Assembly: GCA_009760855.2 (NCBI GenBank)
Contig: WPIO01000136.1
Coordinates: 265,001 to 329,000, forward strand
Source of the DNA: Cristatella mucedo
Lineage: Eukaryota; Bryozoa; Phylactolaemata; Cristatellidae
DNA length: 64,000 nt
Reading direction: 5' to 3'
Part shown: positions 50,040 to 62,502 of the stretch, piece after piece
Layout of the letters: the number at the start of each line of letters is the position of its first letter
How positions within the stretch are numbered: the stretch's first letter is position 1
Translations under genes and position numbers: made by a program
Notes under the pieces: model-generated
What the model saw: only the letters and a program-made list of their open reading frames with translations
Told to the model about the DNA's origin: nothing
Database searches by the model: none

Positions 50040-51480
50040 AGTAGCTTCCTCCCTGTCTTCCTTCTAACGTTCATATCAAAGGCACTGGTACGAGTCGTGG
50101 TAGACCAGCTGAACTCTTAAATCAAAACTTCAAACCTAATCAGCTAGTTACTGTCTGGTTTTAGAGCTAGTCGCTCCACAGGATCAGCATTGCTGAATGT
50201 GTATAGCGACCTTCTCAGAAATTCAGACTTAGGTAAAGTCGCTTGTTTTGCTTGGTCAATCAATGGCGCTTGACACTATTGATCAAAAAATCTTTCTCGG
50301 GCTCGATCTCATCTCGCCAGGGCATCACTGTCGTAGTCGATATCCGATGGTTTCGATCCAGATCTCAGCGGCTGAATCCAGAGTAAACTCACTCCATGTA
50401 GAAACGCAAAAGTCACCTGAGAAACCGCCGACACACGTCTGAGCTCTGCTCTTAGTCGGCTTCTTTTCACAGCGTACACTCTCCCTCTCCCGCCGATGCG
50501 ATTGTCCGCATGAACCTGAAGGCTTTTACTTCTGTGCAGATGACACCCAGTTGGTCCTTTGCTTTGATCCGTCCAAGGCCTACAGCACGCCTAATTCTCT
50601 CACCTCCCTTGCTGCATGCATTGATGACATGCGCACATGCATTGATGACATGCGCACATGGATTGATGACAGCAAACTTTGTTATACTGAACGGTGACAA
50701 GACCAACTTATTAGTTATGGACAAACCAAGTGCGATTCAGAAATTGGAAAGATTAACGCTCACAATCCACTCTGCCAGGATATCTTCAGCTAAAAGTGCG
50801 TGAAATCTAGGTACACTGTTACAAAGTGACCCTTCATTGAACGACCACATCAGCTCCACAATCAAGTCTGCCTACTTTTAACGATATAATATTGCTAAAA
50901 CTCGGGGTTGCTTAGACAGCCATGCCGCATATAAATTGCTGCACGAACTCGTGACACCCTATCTCGACTTCCGAATCTCACTGCTTGCTGGTCTACCGGC
51001 CTATGCAATCGGGCACTTACAGTTGGTGCACAAATGCTGCTGGGCTTGTCGGTCGTGAGCGTTGCGCTTGCCACATCGCACTTCTTCTAGCCGACACGCA
51101 CTTGCTCCCAGTCAAGCCGCGAATCTACTTCATGGTGCTGCCACTCACTTTAAGGTGCCTTAATTCCCTGGCTCCAGCCTATCAACCAGAATCAGAACTA
51201 TTCCCCCACCAGGATTTCGGCGCTTCGTACCAATCGTACCAATGCTTTCTTCTTCCAATCGTTTAGCTCGAACCTCGAACGAAACTCAAATCCTTTGGAG
51301 GCGGCGACTTTATTTGCCAATATTTGCTCCCAAAACTTGGAATTCACTTACAACTGACGTCACGACATCCTCTGACTTTACGACATTTAAAAGAAGTTTG
51401 AAATGCACCTGATTATCACGATGTTTAGTGGGTCCTTGCGATTCGTCATTTCTGTGCTTATGCGTGCAGACAATGTGCCT
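50040..51480 (+). mobile_element. LINE fragment, the longest RT stretch in the window
   Basis: Plus-strand frames read FISKALVRVVVDQLNS, then FYFCADDTQLVLCFDPS (motif C, here with intact Ala-Asp-Asp), SLTSLAACIDDMR, ATSHFF, and the 3' end. CR1/L2-like. Many stops and frameshifts; a 20-bp stretch near 50620-50660 (tgcgcacatgcattgatgac) is duplicated. Confidence 0.8.
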
Positions 51481-51499
51481 GCTTGTACAGTCATATTTT

Positions 51500-51770
51500 A
51501 CATAATAGTACATTTATTATAGCGGCCTCAAAGAACTCAATCTCTTTGTAGGCACTTTACATTTGCTACAAAGGGAGCACGATCGGTACATGCTGACTCA
51601 ATGCCAGCTCTAGCCATCACGTTATTCCTTTTGACATTGTGCATATTACGACTAACCATCTGACCATGCTTCCTTTACAGCAGATCCAAAGCGCCTGGAT
51701 AGAGATCGAGGTCTCTGAAGGCGCTTTACAAACGTATTATTATATAAAGACAGCACACTTTGTACTCTAT
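51500..51770. mobile_element. Head-to-head pair of LINE 3' ends
   Basis: A minus-oriented end (51500-51600, cctttgtagcaaatgtaaag in reverse) abuts a plus-oriented end (51605-51770, tttacagcagatccaaagcg to cgctttacaaacgtattatt), forming an imperfect palindrome. Confidence 0.7.
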
Positions 51771-51844
51771 GACAAAAATTAATTGAAATATGCTACCTAG
51801 TGTCGTCAGGTCTACGATAACTTCGGGAGGATTTTCTGTGTTAC

Positions 51845-51935
51845 CTCTGCTCATACGGGCTTCTGAATTTTCGTCAGCGAGGTTACGCTCTGCTTGCATT
51901 TCCTTAAGCCGGGCATTGCTGTCGCCGTTATTCGC
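51845..51935 (-). other. Candidate exon with a cassette-B-like peptide
   Basis: Between ctgtcgccag and GTAACA the open frame reads ANNGDSNARLKEMQAERNLA, then DENSEARMSR. RLK-x6/7-LA(E/D) resembles WDR76 cassette B, but the exit phase (1) does not fit the cassette (phase 0). It could be a decayed third copy, an exon of another gene, or chance. Confidence 0.25.
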
Positions 51936-52139
51936 CTGGCGACAGAGCCTGACATTACGCTTCTAAAGGTGAGGACTGAGGAGAGGAGACCTCTGGCGAT
52001 CCCTGCATATTGGCTGATATTCTGCCGATCTGCTTGTCGTGCGGTGGAGAGAGATCAATCTGCCCCAATCGGCCCCAATCATCTCTTCATCCAATCATGT
52101 TCATCCAATCATCTCTTAATCCAAGAATCAGGCCTTGCC

Positions 52140-52990
52140 TCCGTCGCGTACTCTCTCGGGCGTTTGAGCGTGAGCTCAGGTAGCACATTCGAGTAGCGGC
52201 CGCCGGCAAGCGCATTGCGGCGAACGGTTGCTACACCGTAGCCCCATAGGTAGCTATTCGCAGTTGCGTGCAAATAAGATCGACATAAGATCCGGTTGAC
52301 CGAGAGAGCGGGCGACTGAGTTGCCGTCATTCCCCCAATTGTTGTGTGAATAAAGCGTATGTTTACGTTCGCCCACAGCTCAATTACGCGACTTCGTAGA
52401 TCGACAGCGAATGCAGACCGACGCTGAGCGACCCGTACGCAGTACGAGATCGGAGCTGCAAGCTTGAGGCCTCGGCAGCGGCGGCGGCGGCGCTAAGTCG
52501 TATCGAAAGCGAATAGCTCGCGGCCCCCTCTTTGCGGATACGACGAATCACCACAATCCACACACGAAATAAGCGACGATCGATCAGAAACTGGAAGCAC
52601 GCGAAGCTCAAATTTCGAGTTAACCCTGTAGAACGCGGTCGTTCTAATGCGCTCACCAGGCTCCGTGCAGTTTCGCTTTCGCGTTCACTTGCAAGCGGGG
52701 TCCTCGTAAGCTGGCCACAACAGCAATCCACACGAGTCCTCCTTAAATTCACGGGAAATCGGCTGCGGAAATGACCACATTTTGCATAGCTTACCAAACC
52801 GCACTATCGTTCAAGTGTATCGTACAAAATCTCTCGGCGAATTCGCACGTTCTCGCGAAATTCGAAGCAATTGTCGGCAGCGCCCTGGCGGTGGATCGCT
52901 GAGGTCAATTGCAGTGGACTGCATGAGGGCGCGAGTGAGCAATTGTGAGCAGGGCCGACGATTCCACTGGTCGTACTAGGCAATGGCGTA
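52140..52990. promoter_or_regulatory. Second CpG-rich block, possible promoter
   Basis: CG-dense sequence with a GCGGCGGCGGCGG run at about 52478-52492 and a minus-strand frame of 137 codons (52384-52797) without recognised motifs. AATAAA occurs at 52350. It may be the 5' end of a neighbouring gene, or an LTR. Confidence 0.3.
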
Positions 52991-52999
52991 GGGCGCTGG

Positions 53000-54180
53000 G
53001 CCAATTGGGGGGCTCGCGAGTGACAACTAGAAATTTAAGATAGCTATCTTTCGGTAAGGTTTTTAGTAACTTACGCCGCCAAACCACTTTCCATGTCTAA
53101 ACTTGCTGGCAGCCTATTGAATGAATATTATAGAAAGCCGCTGTGAGGACTGATCCGAACAGTGCAAGAGCAGTGCAGGGTGGCGGTTCGAACTGCTTTG
53201 CAGTGGAGGTAGGTAGGTGCTTTGGGGGCTTTGTGGGCAGGTCGACCACTTCGTTCCTCGCGCGAATTGGTCTTGGGGTAAAACAGCACTGCAGCAGGCC
53301 GCATTGAAAGAACTGGGCACTGGGCAGCTGACGCCGGCAGTGCGGCTGGATTTCGTCACAGTACTCGGACCTCTGGCTGACGAGGTTCCGTGCAGCTAAG
53401 GAGTGGCTGGAGGAATGTGTAGTTGCCTTGCATTGACGCCCCCATGGAGTCATTTATGTAGGGTGCACAAACCAACGGTACAATCCTCTGTAGGTTTCCT
53501 ATCCCCGTGGGCTGCTGGAGAATCTATCCCGGTGCTACAGAGTCCGTTCCTTCCTAGCTTCAAAAAGCCAGTCGAGAATCAAAGGCCTCTAGGTACTGAA
53601 GTCATCAAAGGCACAAGGGTAACTTTGATTCAGAAGCCTCAGATTACTGCGGTCGTCAAAGGCACGACCTTTAGCTGTGCCTATCAGAATCAAGTCAGGC
53701 TAGCTTCAAAGGTCAGTTGAGAGTCAAAGACCTTTTATTGATGATTATGTAACTCAGGCCCATATACAGTACATGTGCAAGCAGTCGGGCCCCTCTCAGT
53801 TTATGGTCCTGAGGCGAATGTGCACGAACCGCGAGTCATGTGACACTTGCATTTGCTGCTGGCTGCTGCTCGCTCTCGTTCTGGTTCTGCACGGTCTATT
53901 TATCTGTGCAACAGACGGACAGCGATCGTCCCAGCGTGGCCGGTTCGATCAGGCTGCTGGCCCTGCCGAGGTGACGAGTGCTGCAGCTAGTCTGGCAGAA
54001 ACTCTGCTTGTAACCTCGATCTGAGGCTGAGGCTGAGGGTGACTGGACGTCCATGAGTGGCCTCTCGATTCTGGTATGAGATTGCTGTAAGTCAATAATA
54101 ATAACTGCCAGTTGTCAGCCATTCTACACCCAGTGGTATAGTACAAGAGTATTATAAGAAATTATAAATTGCATCACTTT
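53000..54180. other. No recognised gene
   Basis: Frames up to 118 codons (minus 53097-53453). At 53580-53735 short tracts (gtcaaaggcac, tcaaaggcac, tcaaag) repeat loosely. No family was recognised. Confidence 0.3.
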
Positions 54181-54469
54181 TTACAGAGCTGTGGACGACA
54201 AGAAACCGTCAGGGGCCGCAGCAAGAGAGCAAGAGAGAAAGGCTGCTGCAAGAAGCAGCCGTAGAGCAAGCAAAAGCTCAAAGGAAGGGCTCTTTCCTAA
54301 AATACCTAAAGATGGACAAATCGTCCACTGATTTGCCAGACTTGATTTCCAGACAAAAATTTTGCAAGTGGAAAAATGTCTGGATGAGCGAGATGAAGAG
54401 ACGCCAGTCTCACTTCCAAGTAAAGACTGAAACCAGACAGAGATAAGTGATAATCAAGACAATACAGTG

Positions 54470-54565
54470 CAAGCTTCCTTTACAGCAAATTTAAAGTGCC
54501 TAGAAAGAGATCGAGTTCTCTGGGGGCACTATATCAATTGTATTATTATTATTAAGTCTTGCAAC
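54470..54565 (+). mobile_element. LINE 3' tail nested in the hAT fossil
   Basis: gcttcctttacagcaaattt, aaagtgcctagaaagagatc, gggggcactatatcaattgt, then TATTATTATTATTAAG. It splits the transposase N-terminal part. Confidence 0.8.
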
Positions 54566-55696
54566 AAGTTGAACCGGCATTGGATTGCAGTAAACCTGCC
54601 ACGCGGACCTCTGACAATATTGGAAACATTACTGCACGTCTGGCACAAGAAGGACCGCAGTGGGTTTATGCCGGCGGCTTTCCAAAAGATTCACACAGCA
54701 GACGATTTTCCCAGCTCCACTATGGAAGAGATATTTCAAATGGGAAGGAGATGTCCGGCCTGTGGTCGATATATTCTATAGCAAGAGTTGTGGTGCTCTT
54801 CTTTTGCTGTAAGCTATTCAGCAAGAAGGCTAGCATCTAATCTATGAACGAAAGTGGCTGTACAGATTGGAAACGTTCGTCTGCAATTGTATCCTCACTT
54901 GAGAAAAGTTCGCCACAGCTAGAAATGTATGAAGCTTAGAGGTATTTGGAGGTGCGGCTAGCAGAAGGCAAGACTATGGATAACACAGTTTAACAGAAAA
55001 TGTATCACCAAAGAGGAATATTGGAAACAGGTCTTGTAGCGCTTCATTGCATTAGCAAGAATACTTGGAACTCAACATTTAGCATTCCGTGGATCAGATA
55101 AAAAGCTCTTCGCACATGAAATGGAAACTTTCTCAAATTTGACGAGTTTCTGGCCCTCTTTGATCATCTGATGATGGAACGCCTGCGGACGGTAACTGAC
55201 AAAGAAACTTGCGTACATTGTCTCTGCAAAGACATCCAGAATGAATGAATACGGCTTTGGCTTATACAACTTAGCATCAGATAACAGAACAGAAGTAGGT
55301 AAAATGCTGTTCAGCTATCCTCGACTGTACCCCAGATGTTATTACACTGAAGAGATGACCATGATTATTTGTTTTGTTAACCCAAGTGAAATAGAAGCAA
55401 TAATTAGAGGGTATTTTCTTGGTTTTGTCCCGACAAGAGACCACAGGTGCAATGATGACTGAAGTTCAGTTTGAGCAGCTCAAAGATATGGAATTGGACG
55501 TTTAAAATATCAGTCCTCAAAAGTCACACCACAGACGCCAGTGATCTTATGGTAAAACCATTCCGTAAAAAAATGGGAAAGTAGAATTGATGCTCTGAAA
55601 CTGCTGAGATACAACTTTGACAAAGTCTATATTACTCTGATTGAGATATATGAAGATAAGATTCAGAAAGAGTTGGCTGGAGCTATGACAAAGACC

Positions 55697-55840
55697 TGCA
55701 GCGCTGGTTTGGCCCAGTGGTAATGGTGCTCGCCCGACCAAGGCCTGGCCGAGGTCGTGGGCTCGAGAACTGTGGTATATGCAAAGCGCCTGAATAGCGA
55801 TCAAGTCCTCCTAGGGCGCTATACAAATGGATTTAGATCT
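55697..55840 (+). mobile_element. tRNA-derived SINE, family 2, nested in the hAT fossil
   Basis: gctggtttggcccagtggta, gtcgtgggctcgagaactgt, aaagcgcctgaatagcgatc, gggcgctatacaaatggatt. Confidence 0.85.
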
Positions 55841-57244
55841 GAAGCACAAACACTGGATGATAACATAGCAAAATTTCCATTTGTAGTATTTCTTCTTACC
55901 TGATACAACGTTCGGTTGAGGCCAATTTCACCAGCAAAGTTCTACGGCAGACATCAATTGACTTGAGACTGGGAGTTAAACAGCTGGAAAACAAACACCA
56001 AAAAGTACATCAGGACTCTCCGAAGTGAAGAGAGCTTCCATACAATATCGGTGGATGCAAACTTGAATGGCTACAGAGTTGGAGATTGAACCCACGCTTG
56101 AAGCAAATGAAGAATTTAAAAGAGAGAGTTGCTGTTTGATTATGAAGCCCTGGATGAGATTGCAGAGGAGGATCCCAAGGAGAGCCATACGGTTAGGTTT
56201 TACTATGCCATCCTAGATGTGGTAGTAGAATCTATAACATACATGTTTAATCAGGATTCAGCAACAGCACATCATTTGGCTTCCTGTAGGGTATCTAAGA
56301 TTTCCAACAGGCCCACAGAGGAAATCTTCAGTCAGTGCAAGTCTGTGGAGGAGTCTCTTACTCATGGAGATGATTCAAGATTGATTGAGCAATGATTGAG
56401 ATGGAGAGGAACTGTGTGCTGAGCTGCTGCAAGCCTTTCCCAGGAGGCTTCCCCAGACTATGAATCCCCCAAGAGGTTTTGCAATTTCTATTGCAGCATA
56501 AATTGATTGAAATTGTTCCCAAACTTTCAGTGGCACTCAGAATTTTATTGACCTTGCCAACTTCAGTGGCCAGTGGAGAAAGATTTTTTTAAATTTAAAA
56601 TTAAAAAAAATTATTCGTTCAGCAATGTGCTAAGAAGGACTGGTTGGATTGGTAAAAATTTCTATTGAATCAGATTTAGCATCTTTTCTCGACTATAAAG
56701 AAATGATCTGCGAGTTTGCCAAGAAAAAACCCAAGGAAAGCTAAGTTTTGAAAATCAACTTTTAACATTTAATGTATTATGGCATCCACACATTTTGCAG
56801 CGGTCACCATTAAAATCATTACTGACTTTAAAAGGGCCCAATCTGTAGTATCTGGGTGTGCTGAACATGAATATAACCGTAACAGATTTTTATTGGCTCT
56901 TGTTTGAAGATATTTCATGGTTCATTTTCTATGTTTCCCCGTGCAGATGTTTCCAGGCGGACTGTAGAAACATCCTAAATAAGCCCAAACTGATGTAATA
57001 GTGTATCGCATTGGATAATACCATCATGCTCAAATCACCTAGAGTTGACTGCATCATTTTCTGATGCAATGCAATATTGCTGCCAGGCGGTTGCTGCAGT
57101 AACTTGTCATAAAATTTAGCCGAAAAGTCTCAGCATTAAAAATATTTTAGACTTTGTGCAAGAGAGTTTAAGCTATTGTTACATGAAACTTGTAGTTTAT
57201 TTATGGAGGTACAATACAGAACAATAACGTCTTGACAGTGCACT

Positions 57245-58935
57245 AATATCATGGACAATGTGTGCTATATTTGTGGGGGGAAGTGACATTTGCCAACCAG
57301 AAGAAAAGTATCACCTCTCAAGTGAAGAAGGCATATCATCTTCACTTCGGAAGCAAGGTTTGTGACCAAGACCAGCCTTGGGCCCCCATATGTGCTGTGC
57401 TACATGTACAACACAGCTTTCCCCGTGGTTGAATGGCAAAAGACCAGCAATGTCGTTTGCAATCCCCATAGAGTGGAGAGAGCCAAGCAAACACATAAAT
57501 GACTACTACTTCTGCTTGGCTTCTTCTCTGTCAGGCAGAATAACGATGGAAAAGAAATCGAGAATAGTTTACCCAAACACCGGTCTGCAGTGAGACCAGT
57601 TCCACACGGTGAGGGACTTCCTATTCCAGAATCTTCAGCAGAATCATCTTCTCTTGATTCATCTGATCAATCAGGACAAGGGTAAGCATCACCAACCCTT
57701 CTGCTCTTCTCCTGGTACGTCAGCATGCTGTGATCCCGATTTCCACTGTGGTGCATAATCAACCCCACACAGAATAACACAGAACTAAATGATCTGGTTC
57801 GTGATTTGGACTAATCCAAGAACAAGGTAGAGTTGCTAGGATAAAGTTCCCGACAAAGGAATCTTCTCGAAGATGTCGCAATTACTTTATATCGAAAGTG
57901 CCACCAGCACTTGGAGACTTTCTCCAGAGAGGAAAGTAGTCTGGTACTCTGTTTTGATACTGAGGGCCTCGCGAACACCTTAAAAATCTCTCGTGACCCA
58001 CAAGAATGGAGACTATTTTAGACTCTTCGAAACTGAGTCTTAAGGCTGTGCTTTTGCACAATGGAAAGCGTCTTCTATCTATTCCAGTAGCTCATGCTGA
58101 CCAAATGAAAGAGACATACGATAACTTATAGCAGCTAGTGAATTCCATTGAATCTAACAAGTACAGCTGGCACCTCTATGGTGATTTGAAGGTTGTTGCC
58201 CTTGCAACGGGACTGCAGCAGAAATACAAAACTCATGTGCTTCGTATGTGAATGGGATAGCCGAGCAAGGGAACTGCACCACTTTCGGAAGGAATGGACT
58301 CGCGGATAAAATGTAGCAGCTGGAGAGAAGAATATCCAGAACCCGGCTCTGGTCAAGGCTGGCAAGATCCTGCTACCACCCCTTCACATCAAACTAGGTT
58401 TTTAGAAGAAGTTTTTTAAAGCCGGAAGGACCGAACTTTGCCAGCTTCTTCCGATAGCTGCATGCGTGAAAAATTCCCTCGACTCGACGAGGCAAAAAAC
58501 GAAAAAAAGACTCGACGAGGCAAAAAATAAAGGGGGAGTTTGACTGTGGATCCTCAAATTCGAGAGCCCTTCAAAGATGACCGGTTCAACAACTTGTTGC
58601 AGTGGTGCAAAAAAAGCATGGAATGCTTTTCGCCTAATGTCTAAGAAATTTCCCGAGAATGCTAGGGCAGAAAACTGTGAGGAACTAGTAGAAGACATGC
58701 TGGTCTGCAGTATCAGAAACTTGGCTGCAAAATGTCTCTAAAGATCTGCTTCCTTCATTCTCACTTGGATTTCTTCCCTGACAACAGTGGCATCGTTAGT
58801 GACTAACACGGCGAACGTTTTCGCAGAGATATCACAACAATGAAACAAAGATACAAGGAAAATGGTCCACTGCAATGCAGGCTGGCTACTTTTGGACTTC
58901 CCAGAGGTTCACCTGAACAGCTGTACAAGAGACAG
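57245..58935 (+). pseudogene. Decayed transposon-like protein of an unnamed widespread family
   Basis: Broken frames read MDNVCYICGGEVTFANQKKS, GSKVCDQDQPWAP, LNGKRPAMSFAIPIEWREP, DYYFCLAS, YSWHLYGDLKVVALATGLQQ, PATTPSHQTRF, KFPRLDEAKNEKK and ETKIQGKWSTAMQAGYFWT. I recognise this order from a multicopy family in insects, cnidarians and other invertebrates: a CYVCG start, a GDLKVVALLLG core, and an HGERFHQDI...YQGKWS end. It is of probable transposon origin. At least ten breaks. Confidence 0.7.
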
Positions 58936-58939
58936 GCGA

Positions 58940-61760
58940 AGAAATCTAAGAAAGATGTCCAGGAGTCTATTACGTCTAAGATGTGTCTATGAAGTCTATG
59001 ATTATGTCTATGAAGTCTAAGACGCCTATGACTTCATTTTTTACTGATTAACCGTATTATTAACCGTAGGCCAATTGATATTGGCATGCGTTTCGTAATG
59101 TAAACATGAATTTATGGCAGATTACAAGCAAGTAGAGCCAATTTTGCCCCGTTGCTGTCTTATTCGTATTGAGCGAATACAAATTAATAAAACATGACTA
59201 ATTTTATTTCAGTAACATGACTTTTACACACAAAATTTTTTTGACCAGTGCCATTTGTATATGTTTGTGAGTCTTTAAGATAATATTTTTTTCACCTTGC
59301 AAATTGGGTTTTATTTCATGATTGGCACGTAGGATAAGCCGTTTGTGGGAAGAGGCGCCAGATATTTTATTTTGCCTTTGGCACTAAAATGTCTTGCACG
59401 TGCATGTCTGTGCATAGATGATATTCTGCATTCATAGACGAGAGTTTGACTGGGTCAGCAAACTTATTTAGCCCCAACTTATCGAAGCCGTTTGCAGCTC
59501 TCAGGAAACTGCATATGTTTCGACACAGCCAGTAGGGGTACAGGATTAATCATAGAATTTAGCCATCAGGAACGTTGTAATTATGCACGTCTGAATAATT
59601 TTTTTGAGAACTCATGCAGAAACATTATTCCTGCATGAGTTAATGCAAATTAATTTGCATTTATGAATATGAATATTATTGTGTTTCACTTTATTAATAA
59701 TAATTAACTAATTGGTTAGTATTAATTAATTAATATTGGTATTAGTATTTCAAAATGTTAATGCATTTCACTTTATGTATATTTTAAAATTAATTTGCAT
59801 TAATGCTTAGTTGTTAATGTTCGAATTTCGGTTGCATTCCGATTGCTCGGTTGTTAAGACTGCAAATATTTGCATGCCTATCAAACATCGGTTTTGCGCA
59901 AGGCATGAACAGGTAGCTCACGTTTGACAACCAAGTGCTGACGTTCACAAGCTTTCCCGTGTATTTGTAGAAGCATTTTATTCGAACCCAGCAGGGAACT
60001 CCTTTCGAACTGTGCGAAACCACAGCAAGTCTGTTTGTATTAAAAGCCCAACATCCTTTCTGCCGTGCACCATTTTGGTTTCGAGCAAAACAATATCAAT
60101 GATTATGGTTTTATGACAAATGGAATTATTGAGAGACTTACATTTATTGCAGGAATTTAGACATTTCGAGCTGGTCGGGCTCCAGACCAATATAGGCACC
60201 TCTTCAAGGGCTAACAAGCAGAAGCCACAACTGAAGCCAAAGCTAGGATGGATTTCTTGTTGACAGCATCCCTCTCTTGGCGAAGCCTGACATTGCACAG
60301 CTGCACTCAGCTCCAGCACGTGTTGCACTTCATACTGATGCTTGAATATATAATTTCGACCCTCCATTCGCAGTGGTGAGCGCAGATGCATTTTGCAGCT
60401 GCTGGCAGCAGTTGCTTTTCTGCCAGTCATTTGAATGTGTCTCCCTTACGTCTGCATCAGCACTACAAGATTAGCATACTCACTGATACTGAGAAGGTTA
60501 GCAGTGCTCTGCTTCATATTTATCCGTGACAAGCGAGTGGGAGAGATCCGGGTCGACTAGACTCTATGTGTTCTCATCATCCTTAAGGTGCTAAATCTTC
60601 ATGAACGAGGACGGTGGAGGACGGGGAGGTTCGAGCAGCAGACTTTTCTTTATTTCCCACTGCAAACGTGAGCGATGGATGCTAGGACTCGTCTACCACC
60701 GATTATATCGATTAGACTGCCGAGCCTCAGCTAAGCTTTACTTTACTCTTCTGTTCGTGCCACCAGCTCTCTATGTATTGTCGTGTATTCATTGTCCGTG
60801 CTGTCAAGTCTTAATTCAATCGCTTTTCTAAAATAAACCATGCAAACCGTACTGTATGCAGCTAGTGTCGATGCCACTGGCAAAGCGTCTCACGTCTCTG
60901 TTGCTCTCCCCGTTCAACTTGGAATCTTCTAGCTCTGGTGTGCTGCACTGCTGGCAACTGAATTTTGGTCTTTGTGTAGATTTTCTGCCATTTTACTTCT
61001 TTTACACCATCATCAACTGGACCGTTCTCAAGCCAGGCCAAGGAAGCCAGAGACGGAGACTAAGGAAGACGGAGAGGATTCCCGTTGGAGCTGCCTTCTC
61101 CGAAAGCCTAACCTGAGCAGTAACCCCTAACCCCTTTGCACAGTCGGTATATGGATATGTACATGCATGCACACATTAGCAGTCTACTAGCTCGCACATT
61201 ATCGGTTTATTAGCAGTACATGAGTGTGGACGTGTGGCTAAGAAGCAGACACAAGAAGAACATCATGCATGGTCGCCTTTTGAAACCTTTAGTGATGCCA
61301 GCGCGGTGCATCGGAGCTGTGACTTCAGACAGTGCGATCAAGTGGCAGAAATGAGTAACCAGTCACGACGACGGCATCGAGGACTACATGTAGGAGCTTG
61401 ACCTGACGTCTGAAGATTTCTGCTTGAAACTTTAGCAGACCTTTAGGATGTCAGTAAATGATAACTAGCTTAGGCTGAATACAAACGGTAGTGAGCAACG
61501 CTATAAAGACTAATGGAGCTGACAGGTCTCTAGTGCACCCGAGGCTCCCGCTGGCCGCCGGAGCTCGGCAGCGCTACAGCCATACCTCAGCCGAGCCTCA
61601 GCAAATCCAAACGAAGAGCTTTTACATTGCGTGTGCAAGCCGTGCATTTCGAACTAGCGTCTCCTACGGGGGGGGGCATAGCAACTGTCCTAAAAAATAA
61701 GCCAGGCACAAATACTCAAAGGTCCAGCTTTTGAGTGCAACATTAAGGAAATTGAAATAA

Positions 61761-61844
<84 letters not shown>

Positions 61845-62100
61845 GCTGTGGCTAGAATTAGGGTGTGAGCAAACTGTAGCTTGGCCAATCTGCATCGATC
61901 TCTGTCAATAATGACGTCACGATCTCGGTCAAAATCCCAGGCTTATCCTTAGCCTGAGAAAATTTGGACTTAACTAGCATCTGAGCTATTTTTTCTCTTG
62001 AGCCATGGGCAAATTAAAACAAAGTTTAATTAGTCGTTGTACACGATAATAATAGGAATGCTGTATTCAACTGCTTGAACAATTGACACCGGTTATCACA
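58940..62100. other. AT-rich stretch without recognised gene
   Basis: 59.58-59.82 kb is rich in taatta, attaat and tgcatta. A minus-strand frame of 150 codons at 59978-60430 (containing LRSPLRMEGRNYIFKHQYEV) has no family I know. A G-rich tract gggggggg lies near 61670. Confidence 0.35.
61764..61842. repeat. (TA)n microsatellite with TGTA interruptions
   Basis: Two pure TA blocks separated by tgtatgtatgtatatgtata. Confidence 0.95.
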
Positions 62101-62104
62101 GCAT

Positions 62105-62345
62105 TTATTGGGTTCATGTGATTCGTCCTTTGTGTGCTCATGCGTGCTGACACTGTTTATGATGCCACTAATCATATTTGCATGCTGACCCTGTGCATGT
62201 CACCTCTAGATATGTTATGCTTGTTGTCATTGAGCATGCTACCACTAGCCATTTAATCGTGCTTCTTTTGCAGCAAATGTAAAGTGTGTAGAAAGAAATT
62301 GGGTTCTCCGAGGGTGCTATAACAAAAATATCATTATTTGTCTTA
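62105..62345 (+). mobile_element. LINE 3' UTR and tail
   Basis: gggttcatgtgattcgtcct, ctgaccctgtgcatgtcacc, tgcagcaaatgtaaagtgtg, ctccgagggtgctata. Same family as 49.6 and 51.4 kb. Confidence 0.75.
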
Positions 62346-62502
62346 AACTATTCATTCATGATCTAAGAATGCGATATTGGAAGCTCAACTGGCCTCGTAT
62401 GCATGCTTAGGAGCATGGCAGTCTATCAAGGTCAGTTCATCGTCAGTCTCGCACTGAAGACGAGTAAAGCACAGCTTCAGCAGCAGCGGACATGGCACAA
62501 AC

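Larger units (their letters stand above)
54185..56760 (+). pseudogene. Decayed TTF/zf-MYM-type hAT transposase
   Basis: Broken frames follow the family order: KKPSGAAARE and AQRKGSFLKYLK (N-terminal lead), SRRFSQLHYGRDISNGKEMS and FCCKLFS (TTF-type zinc finger), GNFLKFDEFLALFDHLMMER, LFDYEALDEIAEEDPKES and AILDVVVESI, then LPTSVASGERFF (hAT dimerisation end). Many stops and frameshifts. It is interrupted by a LINE tail (54470-54565) and a family 2 SINE (55697-55838). Terminal inverted repeats were not found. Confidence 0.85.

Noticed and set aside
52384-52797. Minus-strand frame of 137 codons with an alanine run
   Set aside because: CpG-rich composition explains the open frame; GCG repeat gives the alanines; no family match.
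59978-60430. Minus-strand frame of 150 codons
   Set aside because: Cysteine-rich but without a recognisable zinc-finger spacing or family; kept only as unassigned sequence.
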